Of a stretch of 64,000 nucleotides of DNA, positions 34,801 to 47,928 are shown in pieces; the first letter of the stretch is position 1; the number at the start of each line of letters is the position of its first letter. This stretch comes from Cycas panzhihuaensis (Eukaryota > Cycadophyta): the NCBI GenBank assembly GCA_023213395.1, contig CM041465.1, forward strand, positions 219,363,741 through 219,427,740, in the 5' to 3' direction. Below the pieces are notes generated by a model. It worked only from the letters and a program-made list of their open reading frames with translations. It had not been told where the DNA came from and ran no database searches. The translations under genes were made by a program, and so were the position numbers.

Positions 34801-35984
34801 CCTATATTGCATGTAATTAAATCCTGTCAAGTGGCTCTTCTTTTGGATATATTTACTTTGAAACTTCTCTCCATTCAAGCATACCTTACATGCAAAAGAG
34901 GGATCTTTAATAAGAGAGGAATTAGATCAACTTCAAACTCCTTTTATCTAAGTATGTATATCTTTTCTTTTTAGAACTTTTCTCTCCTTTTTTAAAGTCG
35001 AAATTGTTGTAAAGTTAAAATCAAAAGAAAGTTGAAGGAAATCTTTTCTTATTATGAACTTATTTCTTTGCTAGTTCTTCTCTCCTTTCTTGTTCTGTTC
35101 ACTTCATTGAAAACAAAAAAGATTTCTTGTATCTTGCATGCATGACATTATAAATCCTTTATTATGAGAATATGAAAGTTACATGATTATTTGATTGTTA
35201 TCTTCTTACATGTTATCGAATATACGTAAAAAGTAGAAAGAAGAGTAAGAAGACATTATAAATAAAATAGCCATAAGTGTAATTTCTGAATTCATATCTC
35301 CTTCATTACTTGTGTTATTTGACTATTTCCTTTTTTGCATGCATGTGGTTTGTCACCTTATGCAAATGAAATATATCCTATAATTATTGCTCATAGGTCT
35401 ATTTCATTTGTTTGTATAAATTTATCTTATTACATGCACTTTGTTAATTATGATTTCACACCATCTTATACTTATTAAGAATCACATACACAAGCAATTA
35501 AAGACTCCTTTATAGGAATCAGTTTAGGTGCTTTGCATCTTTGGATTAGTTGACCTCCTTTCTCTATTATATTTTATTTTGGTAAACAAACCTTATTAAA
35601 GAGACATCTGGTCCAAAGTATCTAAGATAGCCCCAAGTTATCATACCCTTGGTTATATCATAAATAGGGTATTATAGGGTTTTTAAGAACAGTTAAGAGT
35701 TTGTTGACAAATATAAGAGCACATTTCTATAATAACTTTTAACGTTATTCCTATTTAGTGTGGTCATATGGCTAATTTCTAGCTCCTTACGCGGTGTCCT
35801 AGGTATTTTACATTGTGTCAACACTCTGCAAAGCAATTAGAGACTCTATACTTGTATAAATTAATAAGAATTTATGTGTGTTGTGTTAGGGATACTTAAT
35901 GGCCATTTTTTGTGTAGTTTTATGTAATTTATTATATTATTTTTTATCATATAATAATCTTGGGTGGTGGTTTGTTTGACTCCT
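31876..35984. other. intergenic, no gene recognised
   Basis: AT-rich DNA without recognised TE domains or genes, apart from the short tandem repeat at 32762-32870. The last few hundred bases may include the 5' LTR and leader of copia E4, but I could not find a clear LTR end or PBS. Confidence 0.45.
32762..32870. repeat. about 45-bp tandem repeat, 2.4 copies
   Basis: (A/G)AACTATGATA followed by a variable part and TTAATGAGC recurs at 32762, 32807 and 32854. Confidence 0.7.
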
Positions 35985-36281
35985 ATACAAATAAGTTAGT
36001 TGGTGTTGAAAATTATAGCACCTTGAAACATCAAATGATTAATATGTTGTGCATGAATAGACTATGTTAGATGGTACTCAATAATATAAAGAAATTAGAT
36101 GAGAAAACTATTACAAAAAGAGAAAAGGCTAAATATAAAGTAAAATCTAATTTTGCCTTAAGGTTAATAAATATATCCATCAATGATAGTCTAGTGAAAA
36201 ATGTTAAAAGAGTTCAAACACCTAAGGATACATAGGATGTCATTATTTCTATCTTTAAAATAAAAAATGATGCAAGGATCA
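35985..36281 (+). pseudogene. E4: Ty1/copia gag, 5' fragment
   Basis: The plus frame reads LVGVENYSTLKHQMINMLC, KAKYKVKSNFALRLINISINDSL and FKIKNDARI, the UBN2-type copia gag. It is cut exactly at the E3 insertion; the same frame resumes at 48761. The last five bases (GATCA, 36277-36281) are the TSD. Confidence 0.85.
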
Positions 36282-36910
36282 TAATAGAGTGGTTATCTCT
36301 TCAGTAATACAAGCATACAAGTAGAATAATATATCTCAAAGAAAATAGAACCAAGCCCTTCATAGGAATATTTCTTTTGTAGATTTTTAGTTTTCTATTC
36401 CAAAAGCTTTAAAATTGAAAACTAAATAATTTTCTAATACATAAGTATATAAATTCAAAGCCTTTGGCCATGCAAAAATTCTAACTACCATCCCCTAAAA
36501 TTAAGAAATAAATTTAGAGCAAAAAAACTCCCAAATCCAAAACATTTTATTTTTAGTAAATTTTTTATAGTGCTTCGAATCATATAAAAATTAACCTATA
36601 AATAGTTAAACATGTCATGGGCCCCATAAACACTTTAATAAAGTAAATTTAATCTCTTAACTAAGAAAAGTAATACCCACAAAGTTTTATAAAAAAAAAT
36701 AAAAAAAAATAGACTGAAATTTTGAGTAACCAAACAACGTACTTTGGGCCTAAAATTGATTTATGATATTCACAAAGTAATAAAACTCTTTAAAGCCTAC
36801 ACAACTTTTTGAGATGATTGTTTTGATATATGATAATCTATACTTTTGATCATATGGAACTAACATGTGCCATTTATAGTAAATAATATTTTTTATATAC
36901 TCCCATATCA
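36282..36910 (-). repeat. E3 3' LTR
   Basis: 629 bp, TAATAGAG...TATCA on the plus strand (the TG start changed to TA), homologous to 48120-48755. A purine-rich PPT (minus AAGTAAGAGAAAATGA) follows immediately. Confidence 0.88.
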
Positions 36911-36949
36911 TTTTCTCTTACTTAAAAAGAACTCAACTCCTATGAGTTG

Positions 36950-38250
36950 CTATGTTGAAACTCTTACCACTTATCTATGTTAAGTTTCTTTAGTTTACTT
37001 TCAGAAATCTAAGTATTATCTTCTTGTTGTAGGTCCTTCCATCAAGCCAAATACCTATTATATCTACCTTATCTTATGTAAACTATTTTCTTATCTAGTA
37101 CATCCTTAATTTCTTCCCTTTTCTTCTTAAATATTTATCATTCCTAATTCACCCCTTCTTCTTCATCTTCTAACTCATCTTCTCTTTCATGAAAAGAATA
37201 TAAGTTAGAAATATTAAAAATAAGTGAAATGTAAAGGTCATAAGGTAGATTTACCTCAAAAGCATTAACATCAATTTTTCTCATAATTCTACAAGGACCT
37301 GGCTTCTTATATTTTAATTTGTTGTACGTGCCTTGAGAAAATATGCCCTTCCTCAAGTGCACCATCACTAAATCCTTCTCAATAAATATCTTGTTTCTTC
37401 TGCTAAGATATGTTGCTACCTTATATTTATCATTATTATCCTACAACTTTCTCTTCACCTCATCATGCACATATTGCATGTGTTCAGTGAAGACTCTTGC
37501 ATTATCATTGATCCTATATTCAATAGGTAATTGGGCCAAATATAATACTCCCTTTGGATTTCTGCCATATATAATTTAGAATAGTGACTTATTAGTAGAT
37601 TTATTAATAAAACTATTATAGGTAAATTTAACTTGTACTAGTGTTATATCCCATTATTTGGGCTTCTCTCTAATAATACACCTTAGTAAGTTTTATAAAC
37701 TTCTATTCATTAATATTATTTGCCCATCAGTTTGTGGGTGGTATGCACTATTGAATTGTAACTTTGTTCCTTATTTCTTCTATAAAGTTTTATATAAGTA
37801 ACTTAGAAATTCAGTATCTCTATCTAAAATAATAGTCCTCAATATCCCATGTAATCTAACAACCTCCTTGAAAAATAGATGTCTTATTCTAGTTTCATCA
37901 TAGTTTTTCTACAAGCAATAAAGTTAGTTATTTTTTAAAACCTATCAATAACAATAAAAATAAAACCATTACCTTATTGGGAGTTAGGTAGCCCCAATAT
38001 AAAATATACACTCAAGTTTATCCATAGCCCCTTTAGAAGTGGTAATGGCATGCATAATTTAGTGGTTTGTACATGCCCTTTAACTACCTAATAGATCCTA
38101 CACTAGCCTCATATTTGGCAATATCTTATTTTATGTTTGGTTAAAAATATATTTTCTCTACTATTGCTATGATTTTATTTTAGCCAAAGTTCTCTCCAAG
38201 TCCCCCACCATATATTTCTCTTATGATGTAATCCCTTATGGATCAAAATG
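36950..38250 (-). pseudogene. E3 integrase
   Basis: The C-terminal module at 37368-37144 reads MVHLRKGIFSQGTYNKLKYK, GPCRIMRKIDVNAFEVNLP and IFNISNLYSFHE. The core is marked by LQFNSAYHPQTDGQ near 37700-37760. The zinc-binding part lies near 38080-38130. It is broken by stops. Confidence 0.82.
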
Positions 38251-38399
38251 AAATGCATAGTTACTTTCATTTAAATAAATCCCATCATACATAAAATAAG
38301 CATCATACTCAGGTCTACTTCTATTAGCTAAAGAGTTCCTATAGTATTCCTTATCTCTACTAAAACTAGAATTAGTGCCATACAAATCTTTTAAAGTAT

Positions 38400-39643
38400 C
38401 AAACCTAACCACTTCACATACCATAGTAGTTATTAGTGCTATCTATCTACTCAAGGCATTAGTAACCTAATTTTATTTTTTTTATTTATGATTTGGATAA
38501 AAAGTAAATCTCTACAGATATGATACCCATTTTTCATACATAATATTTAACTTTTTTGGTGTGTTTATATACCTTAATGCCTAGTGGCATATAAATAAAA
38601 AACTCTTTAAGCACAAGGTAATGTCACTAATGCCTTACAAACTATACAATTGCATAGAATCTATATCATAGGTATAATATTTCTTTCTCATCTCATTCAA
38701 ATTTTCACTATAAAAAGCTATTAGTCTTTCTTCCTAACTCAATATGGCCCCAATAACTATATAAGAAGTATTAGAGTTGACCTTAAGCATCTTTTTTAAA
38801 ATCTAATAGTACCAACATAGGTGTTATTATTACCTTTTACTTCATTAGTCTTAAGCTCTACTCCACTACCTTATTCCAAACAAACTCCTTTCCCTTAGTG
38901 CAATCTATCAAGGGAGTAATGATACAACTAAATTTTCTAATAAACTTCCTATAAAATATAGTTAGACCATGGAAGTTCCTCACCTTAGTTACATTCCTAA
39001 GTATAGATCATTTAATAATGACTTAAATTTTCTCATCATCTATTCGTAACCCATCTTAAGATATTACAAATCTCAAAAATATTAGGCTACTCTTCATGAA
39101 CTTATATTTCTTTAAGTTCACATATTGTTTCTCTACTCTCAACATATCTAACATCATTATTACGCATAATAGGTGTTCTTCCTTAGCTCTATTGTATATA
39201 AAAATACTATTAAATAGATAACTATAAACTTACTAATATATAGTTATAAGATGGTGTTCATTAACCTTATAAATATACTAAGGGTATTTAACATCCCAAA
39301 TGATATGACTAGCCATTTATGTAACCCATCTCTTATTTTGAAGGTTGTCTTCCATTCATCTCTTTCCCTAATTTGAATCTAGTAATAACTATTTCTCAAG
39401 TTGATTTTGGCAAAATAAAATGCACCTATAAAATATCTAACATATCATCCATTTAAGGGATTAAAAACCTCTATCTTATTATAATTTTATCGATTAACCT
39501 ATAATCAACTCATGACCTCTAAGAGCCATCCTTCTTTAGAGTCAAGAATGTAGGAGTTACAGATGGACTAATACTTTCTCTTATCATCCCTTTTTTTATT
39601 AATTCACTAACCTATTGGTTTATTTCTTAATTCTCATTAGGGC
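38400..39643 (-). pseudogene. E3 RNase H and most of the reverse transcriptase
   Basis: RT blocks: ELIKKGMIRESISPS, LKKDGS, VDYRLIDKI, MDDMLD, FYFAKI and EWKTTFK.RDGL.KWLV, within 39643-39300. The remaining RT and RNase H continue to about 38400 with many stops. The RT N-terminus is separated by the LINE and resumes at 46024. Confidence 0.78.
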
Positions 39644-39899
39644 TAAATTTGTACATAGTTTTTTTTTGTATATAAGGTTTAAATTAATGGGGATTTTGTA
39701 GGGGACCCCAACCCCTTTTATCATCTGCCAATCAAGCCTCAAGAAACTATCGTGACAAGCCCATGACCTAGCTAAATCCTACCTCTAATCCCACCTACAT
39801 ACCCTCCCATGCCATCGACAAGCCTGATGGTTGATTATAATCTACCACAACATACCCAGAGGCTAGCAAACCTACATGGTATTAAAATCCTATGTATCC

Positions 39900-40400
39900 T
39901 TCCTACCCAGAGCCAGAATCCCCTCAAGGATTATATCCTTCTAAAGCTCATACCTTTTGGCCTGAACTCCCCAATTGGCCAACTTATCTATGACCATATT
40001 ACCTTCTTTGTAGGTGTGGATCATCTGGATGTTAGCTCTTCTCATGAGGATCTCCTTGGCATTGTTTATTTGAGTTCTGTATCTCCAATCTAGGTCAGCC
40101 TCCCCCCTAATTAACTTTATTATATTCAATGAATCCTTTTTAATTGTGACCCTCCTACAAAATCATATCCACCACTTTGCACATAGCTTCTAACTTAGCT
40201 TGATGATTGGTTTGAGAGCCATAGTAGTCCACAAAAGCCCATATCACCCTCCCATCTGCATTCCTACACCCCCTTGCACCCCCCCCCCCCCACTTCTCTA
40301 GGGTTTCCTTTCATGCCTCCATTAAAGTCGACTTTCACCCAACCAGTAGGTGGGGGATCCATTTACACTTCTTAATTGGTTTCGATTTAACCTTAACACT
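39900..40400 (-). pseudogene. LINE ORF2 C-terminal RNase H
   Basis: PPPTGWVKVDFNGGMKGNPRE (minus, about 40360-40300), then a G13 run (40279-40291), YGSQTNHQAKLEAM, and at the end ADLDWRYRTQINNAKEIL and KEGNMVIDKLANWGVQ. This is the plant L1 RNase H. The reading frame changes at the G run and once more between about 40660 and 40340. Confidence 0.85.
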
Positions 40401-40599
40401 TATCCCTCATTTTTCCATAATCGTTCTTTCCTCAGTAATGATTAGATTTTCCTCTTCCTCCTTCAAGATCTCTTTCAAAGCCCCCAAAATTATCCCAAAA
40501 AGCTTAGGGTCATCCATGTGTTTATCTTAAAATTTTCTTCTATTTCTTTCTTTCTAGAGATTCCCCATCATCACTAGAACAAATGTGGACCAAATAGAC

Positions 40600-43500
40600 T
40601 TTAGAACTCTACTTCTAAAAGGGCAAGTCCAAGAGGAAGTTAGATCCTACACTGCATATAGAAGGACCTAATCCACCCCAAGGATGTTCCACAACAACTT
40701 GCATAGCTCCCTGCAGTATGGGCAATGAAGCATAATATGATCAAGGGTCTCCTCCTCCTCCCTACACAGAATGCATCTGGTCGCCATAACAAAACCTCTT
40801 TTCCTTAGGTTGTCAGTTGTTAAGATTTTATTTTTTAGACATAGCCACCAAAAGATAGCTACCTTGGGGATTAATCCCAAGTTCTAAACTCCACTAAGAA
40901 CTTTATTATCGTTGAGGCCTCTATAAAAAAGTAATGACAAATAACCTGTCTTCATCGAGTAGTCCCAAGAGAGAGCCCCAAGCCATACCATCACTTCTTC
41001 CTTAGGGAATTTAAGAATATAGCTTTTTGTAATCTTAGATCTCAAGGAGGCAATTTGATCCCTACCCACGAACTTATGGGGAAGGTCCTTGAAGCTTCTC
41101 CAAATCTTTACACCCCCATAAGTTACCCAATAATCTTTGACATTCCTCTCAGAGAACCTCTTGCAGATATTCTAGAGTGCTCCTAAGGAGGGTCTCTCCT
41201 TCAATGTAGGCATTACACACTAAACATCCTCCTATATTTTAATTATTTCTCCATTCCCTAGGCTCCACTCGATACCAATCGCAAGCATCTTCCTCACAAA
41301 TAAAAGACTTCTCTAGATCTTGGTACCACCCTTCCCAAAGAGATCATACATCAGGTACTTTCTATGTCTAAGATATTTCTGAGTAATAATTCTACACCAG
41401 AATTTATTCTCCCCCTTAGCAAGGCTCCAACCAAGTTTCACCACTAAAGCATTGTTGAAGTAAGAAATATCTTTCACGTTGAGACCACTTGCCTGTTTAG
41501 GGGGGCATAATTTCTCCCAAGCTACAATGTGAATCCTATCACTATCCTTTGTTCCCAACCATAAGAACCTCTTCTTGATGGATTCAAGGACACTGATGAT
41601 CTTTGTTAGACATCTGAATAGAGACATTATATACAAAGGGATACTCTGAAGAGAGGCAATCAATAGTTACAGCTTCCCAGCTTGGCTCAATAGTGTCTGT
41701 TTCTTACCTGCTAGCTTCCTTTAAACATGATGAATAATGGGATTCCAGAACTCCTTCTCCAATTTACCCATAAAGAGGGGTAAACCCAGGTACAAAGAGG
41801 GAAGCCTCCTAATAGCCATTCCCATAATCCTACTAATAACACCCTGGGTTCTTGCAAAAGTATTCAAGAAGAAAATACTACTCTTATTGAGGTTGATCTT
41901 CTAATTAGTAGCATCCTAAAACCTGACTAGCTCTTTTTTTATCGCTCTGGCCTTTACGATTACAGCCTTATCAAATAGAATATTATCATCCACAAAATGG
42001 TGGTGGACCACATTATCCACTCCCAATGTAGGTTTTAGACCTTTTAACTTACCTATCTCTCTTGCTTCCTCCAGGGCCCTCGCTAGTATTTCAGCCATAA
42101 TGATAAAGAGATGAGGAGCTAAAGGATCTCCTTGATGCAAGCCTCTAAACCCTGAGAAGAAAGTTGTTGACATTTCATTGACCAACACTGAGAACTTCAG
42201 ATTCACAATGCAACTTTTTATCCAATTCCCCATACGTTCGCTAACCCTAAAGGCTCTTATACATTCCATTAAACAATCCTAGGAGACATTATCATAAGCC
42301 TTGGATAGGTCAATTTTTACAATCATGCTAGGTTCCTTCTTCTAAAACGTCGAGTCAACTGTTTCATAGACCATGATTATTCTATCCAAAATTTCCCTCC
42401 CTTTAATAAATCCATATTGATTAGGAGTTATTATCAAAGGGAGAATTCTTTTTAACCTATTGGCTAAAATTTTTACCAAGATCTTATATTTCACATTACA
42501 AAGACTTATCTGTCTAAAATCTTTCATCTTTTTGGCATCTCCTTTCTTTGGAATCAAAGCTAGAAAGGTTGCTTGTCATTCCCCATAAATCATGATGTTT
42601 GTATAGAAACATAAAACTACCTCATGGAGGTCTTCCTTGATAATGTCCCAGTATTCTTAAAAGAAACCTAGAGAAAAATCGTCTGGGCTAGGGGCTTTCT
42701 CCTTCATGTTGAACACAACATTTGTAACCTCCTCTAGAGTGAAAGGAGCTTCAAGAACTCTATTCTAGTCTTCCCCCACAATCTTAGGGATCGTATTTAA
42801 CATCTCTCTCCTAGCCTCAACATCATTGCAGCCAGGTTCATCGAATAACTCCCTAAAATAGTCCACCGCCGCCTCCTTTATACCTTTCTGATCATGTATT
42901 TCCTCACCTTTTTTATTGATCATCACCTTAACATGATTACAAGATCTGTGTTTCAGGGTGTTCATATAAAAAAAAATTATATTTCTATCACCTTTAGTTA
43001 GCCATAAGGCTCTAGATTTTTGTCTCAAGTGGATTTCTTCCTTTAATAGGACATCCTCCAACTTAGCTTGAAGACCTCTCTCTTCTTGATCTAAAGAGAT
43101 AAATCTTTCTGCTTCCTAAATTATTAGCTCCAGCCTCTTGAGCTCTTCCAAGATCTAGTTTTTTGTTCCAAGTATGTTTCAGAAGATACTTTTATTCCAT
43201 TCTTTCACCTAGGTCTTCACCCATTTTAGCTTTTTTTTAAATATGAGGATTGTACATCCTTCAACCAGGTAATTCCACCAATCTGCAATCAAGTCACGGA
43301 GGCTTGGGTCCTTCGTCCACATCATCTCAAATCTAAAAGGAGTTCCCATGAACTTATTTTTATCAGCAAAACTTAAAATCAGTGGGGTGTGATCTAAAAC
43401 TTATTTATGTGTCATTTCAAGAGTAATATTACTATATAGGCTAGGCCAAGCAAACTTTATTAGTACTCTATCTAGCCTGACCTGAATGTGGTGCTCCCCA

Positions 43501-44069
43501 AGTCTTCTATTAGACTAGGTATACTTTAGACCTCGAAGAGGGATGTCCATCACACCTCCCTTTTGCATAAACTCCCATAGGTCTTGCATACTCCTGGTCC
43601 ATTCTCCCTACCTCCCTTTCTTTTCCCTAAGTGATAGGGCCATATTCAGATCTCCAACTATCATCTAAAGGCCTCTCTAGTCCTTATGGATCTCTAGAAG
43701 TCTATCCCATAGGCATTTTCTGCCATCCTGCATAAGGGGGGTATAGACATTTGTAATCAACCATTTTAGGTTGGATCTTTTACATGTTAGCCAACTAGAG
43801 ATAAAACGCTCCTCAAACGTACAAATTTCCTCTTCCCAGCTTTTAGGGTTCCATAAGGTAACCAAGTCATTAGAGCCTCTATTCCCATCTCTTACAACCA
43901 TCCCTACTCCCCTCCATACCTTACTGAAAATAACATCCCTATTTCCCTCCTCATGTTTAGTTTCTTGTAAGAGGAGAATGTCCAACTCATATCTAGATCA
44001 TAGTTCTCTGACCATTCTATATTTAGAAGGGGCATTCATACCCCTAATATTCTAGGAAGTAAGATTCAT
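40600..44069 (-). pseudogene. LINE ORF2: endonuclease, reverse transcriptase, zf-RVT
   Basis: It starts at 44069, 95 bp after the ORF1 stop, with MNLTS*NIRGMN. The endonuclease reads DILLLQETKHEEG and ISSWL...ITNVYTP (to about 43600). RT reads MIPKKGDAKKMKDFRQISLCNV, NQYGFIKGREI, GLHQGDPLAPHLF and FVDDNILF (catalytic (F/Y)ADD as FVDD) within 42560-41900. The zinc-binding zf-RVT motif at 40880-40668 reads PKVAIFWWLCLKN, RCILC and HCPYCREL. All recognised blocks share one frame over 3.4 kb, interrupted only by stop codons. Confidence 0.9.
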
Positions 44070-44164
44070 AATACCCCCTCCTTCTCCCACTACTGGATTC
44101 AACATCTTTTACTTCTTAATTTAGGACCCTGCCCATTGATATCTCTGAGAGTTCTTTGACTCCC

Positions 44165-45514
44165 TTAGTCTATTTGAGTTGCTGCCTCCCTTTCTCTCAG
44201 GGTTTTAGAGGATGGTCTACCTGGCCTCTTTTCACTTCCCAAATCTAGAGCTTTTATCTGGTCCAGATCTTTAGGATCCTCTTGCATACCTTTTCTGACT
44301 TTCCATACTTTTTTTACCTTTCGATCCTCGTAATGGGGAGCAGGCTCTTCCTGCATTCCTTCCCCTACCTCTGATGGGATTATATTTTCAATAGGGTCTA
44401 ACTCCCTTTCTTGGTTCTAGCCACTTTCAGAGTTAATGCCCTTCTCCCTTCCTCCAATCTTCCTTTCTTTATAGAGAGTATCCTCGTTCTCTAGATCAAG
44501 ATCTTTCCCGAGTTCTACTAGGGTTTCGTCTTCTAATTCCTTCCCAGTTTTTGCTAGGACTAAATCCTCAACCTCTTTCCTAACATCAATGTAGGTCATA
44601 TCTTCTCTTCTTTCCTTAATAGGTTCTTTAGATATAGACTCAGTTCCCTTCTCCTTCTCTTCTTCTTGGGTCTCCACTGGATCTTTCTTAGGTTCCCTAG
44701 GATAACTCTAAGAGAGGTGACCTAGATGCTTACAAACTAAGCATCTGATATTCTCTAGTTTAAATATCAAATTTTGGTCCTTACACCAGCCCTCCCCTTT
44801 AATTTTCACCTTATAAACTAAGGGTCTATCCAACCTAGTGAGGGCATAAAACCTATCATTCACTATCTTGCTTATGTTCTTTGTAGTTGATTCAATAGCC
44901 AAAAGAGGGCCTATAACTTTTACAATTCCTTTAATAACATCCAAATCCAAAGCTTGAAGTAGAAAGCCTATTAGCTAGACCCATAAGGGTGTTTATCTCA
45001 CATGGCCTTCTGTTGGATCAAAATTTAGATGGCACTTCTCTAATAATACTACCTTTCTCCCCATTATCCAGGGAGATTTTAGAAGGATGCTTATCATATC
45101 TTTTTTGATTGAAATTTTAAATAGCACATAACCTTTTAAGAGTGCTACAACCTCCACTATGCCTTTTAGTTTCCATCTTTGGTTTACCTATTTTCTAATA
45201 AGGTCCACCCCTGGCCTGGGGCCTGAGAAACATCTGACAACACTATTCTCCCAATGTTTTTCCATACGATCAGATAGCCTCTTGGGAATTGGCATTGTGA
45301 TAGAGTGCTCTATAACAATAGGGTTTATCTTAAAGGACTCGTAGGGCTCTAACTCTCCACTTCTGAGAGCATCCAGGTATGATTTCCCTACATTGGGGTT
45401 TTGGATTTGGTTATATTCAATGGGTTTCTATTTCTGAGCCTCTGAATATAATGTTCTTTTATTTGGATCTTGAATCTAATTAAGTTCTACGTTTCCCAAC
45501 TCATTCAGGTCCAT
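44165..45514 (-). pseudogene. LINE ORF1 (DUF4283 and zinc knuckle)
   Basis: 450 codons in one frame from MDLNELGNVELN. It has a DUF4283-like region (PKRLSDRMEKHWENSVV, W..KG.V.V, ISILLKSPWIMGRKV, TPLWV*LIGF) and a knuckle C.VC..LGHLS*SY, with the last Cys changed to Tyr. An acidic/lysine-rich tail follows. There is no frameshift; about seven internal stops, nearly all TAG. ORF1 proteins bind LINE RNA. Confidence 0.85.
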
Positions 45515-46008
45515 ATTTTGATTAAATTCCATTATGATTACCAGAAAATCATACAAGAAGAATATCCATCAATATTTAAGGTGCAAAAAGAAAGCTCTCA
45601 CCTGATCCTGAACACTAGAACTACTTATGAATCTCCTACCAGAGTCTTACATTCTATACTGCCATGAGATCGAGTGCCCCTCTACATGGGGATCCGTCTC
45701 TCCTAGATCAATTACAACTGTGGGCCAAATTATCTCATGAAGGATGCCCTCTTGAATGAAACCTGCTTCCACCTATGAGACAAGTGGTCATCTTTGGAAA
45801 CTAAGTGATACTTCTCTGGCTAGTGAAGGATCCTCACCCCATCTCATCTTGCCTCTGAGTTGAGGATACTCCGTCACCACGAAAGCAGTCCATGCAGGGA
45901 TGAAGGATGCAGCCACAACAAACCCTAAGCAGTTTTATCCTAATCAGTCTGTCATTGTGTCGTCTGCAGCCTTTGTTGTCCCGAAAATCCTATCTACCTC
46001 TTTTGTTT
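45515..46008 (-). other. LINE 5' untranslated region
   Basis: About 0.5 kb, clearly less AT-rich than the surrounding E3 sequence, ending at the TSD. It should contain the internal LINE promoter, but I cannot point to elements. Confidence 0.6.
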
Positions 46009-46023
46009 TAAATTTATATATAG

Positions 46024-47928
46024 CTTGATTTGGTAACACAAGTCCTAGAATCAAATTAATATAATACTAAATGTCCCTCTTTGGTGGTAAACTTTTTGAC
46101 AATTCATTTGGCATTATATCACTATACTCTTATAATAATTTAGCCACTTCTTGTGGTATTGATACTACCTTCTTAATGTTTTTAACTTGATTCATCATTA
46201 AGGCCTAACAAGTCCCTATCTCTTTTACTTCCCTAAGGAATTTCTTTATGGTTAACATACACTTTGCCTGACCTTCTTTCTTCATAGGTAGTAATATAAT
46301 ATTTACATCATCCTTCTAGAAAGTATAAGTATTCTTTCCCCTATTATGCTAAGCATTCTTATCATACTCTACCATGGTCTACTCAATAGTATATGGTATG
46401 CATATATTAGGAGGATATTACACCATACCTCATCACAATATTTTTGCCTAAAGGTAAATTTTACTAAGTAGATTTTGTCTATTACCACCTCACTCCCTTT
46501 CTTTACTTAAGAAATTTTATAGGGGTTAGAATCCCTTTCATACTATAAACCTAATTTTTCTATCATTTAAATGGATACCATATTTCTATAACTTCTACTA
46601 TCAATAATAACCTTGTGAATCTTACTTTCCAAAATGTATCTTATTCAAAAGATATTATTGTGCAGTTGTGATTCATCATCATCCCTTGCTTTTCCCTTTT
46701 CCTATCCTTAACTTTATTATAGAGCGATCAAAGTTCTCCTAAGCATCAAGTTCTTCTTAATGCTTGCTACAACTTTTGTATATTATTCCTCTTCCTTAAC
46801 TTAAGCCAAACTTACTCTTGGTCATTCCATTTCATTTCTTAATTAGTTAAAATAATAAGGACATTCATGGGCCTGATGTCATTCTTCATTATATTTATAG
46901 TAGATAATAGACCTTTTAGGTATGTTAACTACTCTATCAAAGTTTCATTCTCCTCTAGGCTCCTTGGAAATATCCACCTCTATATAGGGTTAATGGTCCA
47001 TTCTTCACTATAAATAATTTTAAAGCAAGGTTTCTACCTTATTTTTCCTTAACTTTTAAAGTAAATTAGTAAGCATATCTAACATTATTAATTCTAAGCA
47101 TGTTATTCATCATGTATAGAAAATTTTAAGCCATTTATACATTTAGTAGTCATTTACTCTTTGATTTCTTCATGCTCCACCCTTATTGATAATTTATAAA
47201 ATTTATCAGTATAATCTTAGATAATCATCTCTCTTAACCTTAAATTCTAAATTTTTTTAAACAAAGTTTGTGAGCAGTCCACTAAGAGGAATTTCTCTTT
47301 GAGCTTCTTTACCATCTTACTTCAAGTTCAAATTTTATCTTTTTTATTTCTCACCCTCTCTTTCTATAAGTGATCCTACTATATCATTGCATGACCTTTT
47401 ATTTTAATGCATGCAAGTTTCAACTTCTTCTCTTTTGTCATATCCTATTCAAAAAATAATTCCATACTATTTAACTAGTTAATGAGGTCTTCAGGCTTCA
47501 AACTACCTTCATACTCTTAGACATCAAACTTTATTCTACTATTCTTTTCTTTCAAGGCTTTTAGCATCCTCTCCTTATAAGATAAGGGTTCTTATGGTCC
47601 TTCTTTCTTATGCTCCACTCTAACTTCTATTTCTATTTCTACATAGCTATCATGCCTCCTTCTACCATATCCATTTCTTAGAAGGGTCCCTTATTACCTC
47701 AAAACCACCTCTACAAGCTATTTAACCCTTTTTTAAGACTCTTATATACTTCTATTTAGTTGTGCAATCCATTTTTTGGCTATTTTACCTCTCAAATTAT
47801 TTACCTTTTTCTTATAAACACTTTCAACCTACCTGTAATAATTCTTATATAAATTTTAAAAGAAATACAAAACTTACTAATAGTTTGTTGTGAACCTCTT
47901 CTTCCTCTCCTCCCAGAGTTAAACCATA
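46024..47928 (-). pseudogene. E3 gag, protease and RT N-terminus
   Basis: The RT side ends LPNQAIYKF at 46050-46024, the point of LINE entry. A protease motif VIIDSRSYRNM (DSG as DSR) is near 46590-46640. A gag knuckle remnant reads CHQAHECP near 46860. The gag body extends to about 47900. Dense stops. Confidence 0.7.

Larger units (their letters stand above)
39659..46008 (-). mobile_element. L1-type LINE, full length, inserted in E3
   Basis: 6.35 kb with two ORFs, a short A9 tail (T9 at 39659-39667) and a 15-bp TSD: TAAATTTGTACATAG (39644-39658) against TAAATTTATATATAG (46009-46023), two transitions apart. The length, DUF4283-like ORF1, EN-RT-zf-RVT-RNase H ORF2 and tail fit a complete plant L1. 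It lies in the same orientation as E3 and interrupts the E3 RT just before its YKF(S)P block. Confidence 0.93.

Noticed and set aside
39659-39690. T9 tract first read as part of the E3 RT coding sequence
   Set aside because: The 15-bp TSD pair (39644-39658 and 46009-46023) shows it is the LINE A-tail; the true E3 sequence resumes at 46024.
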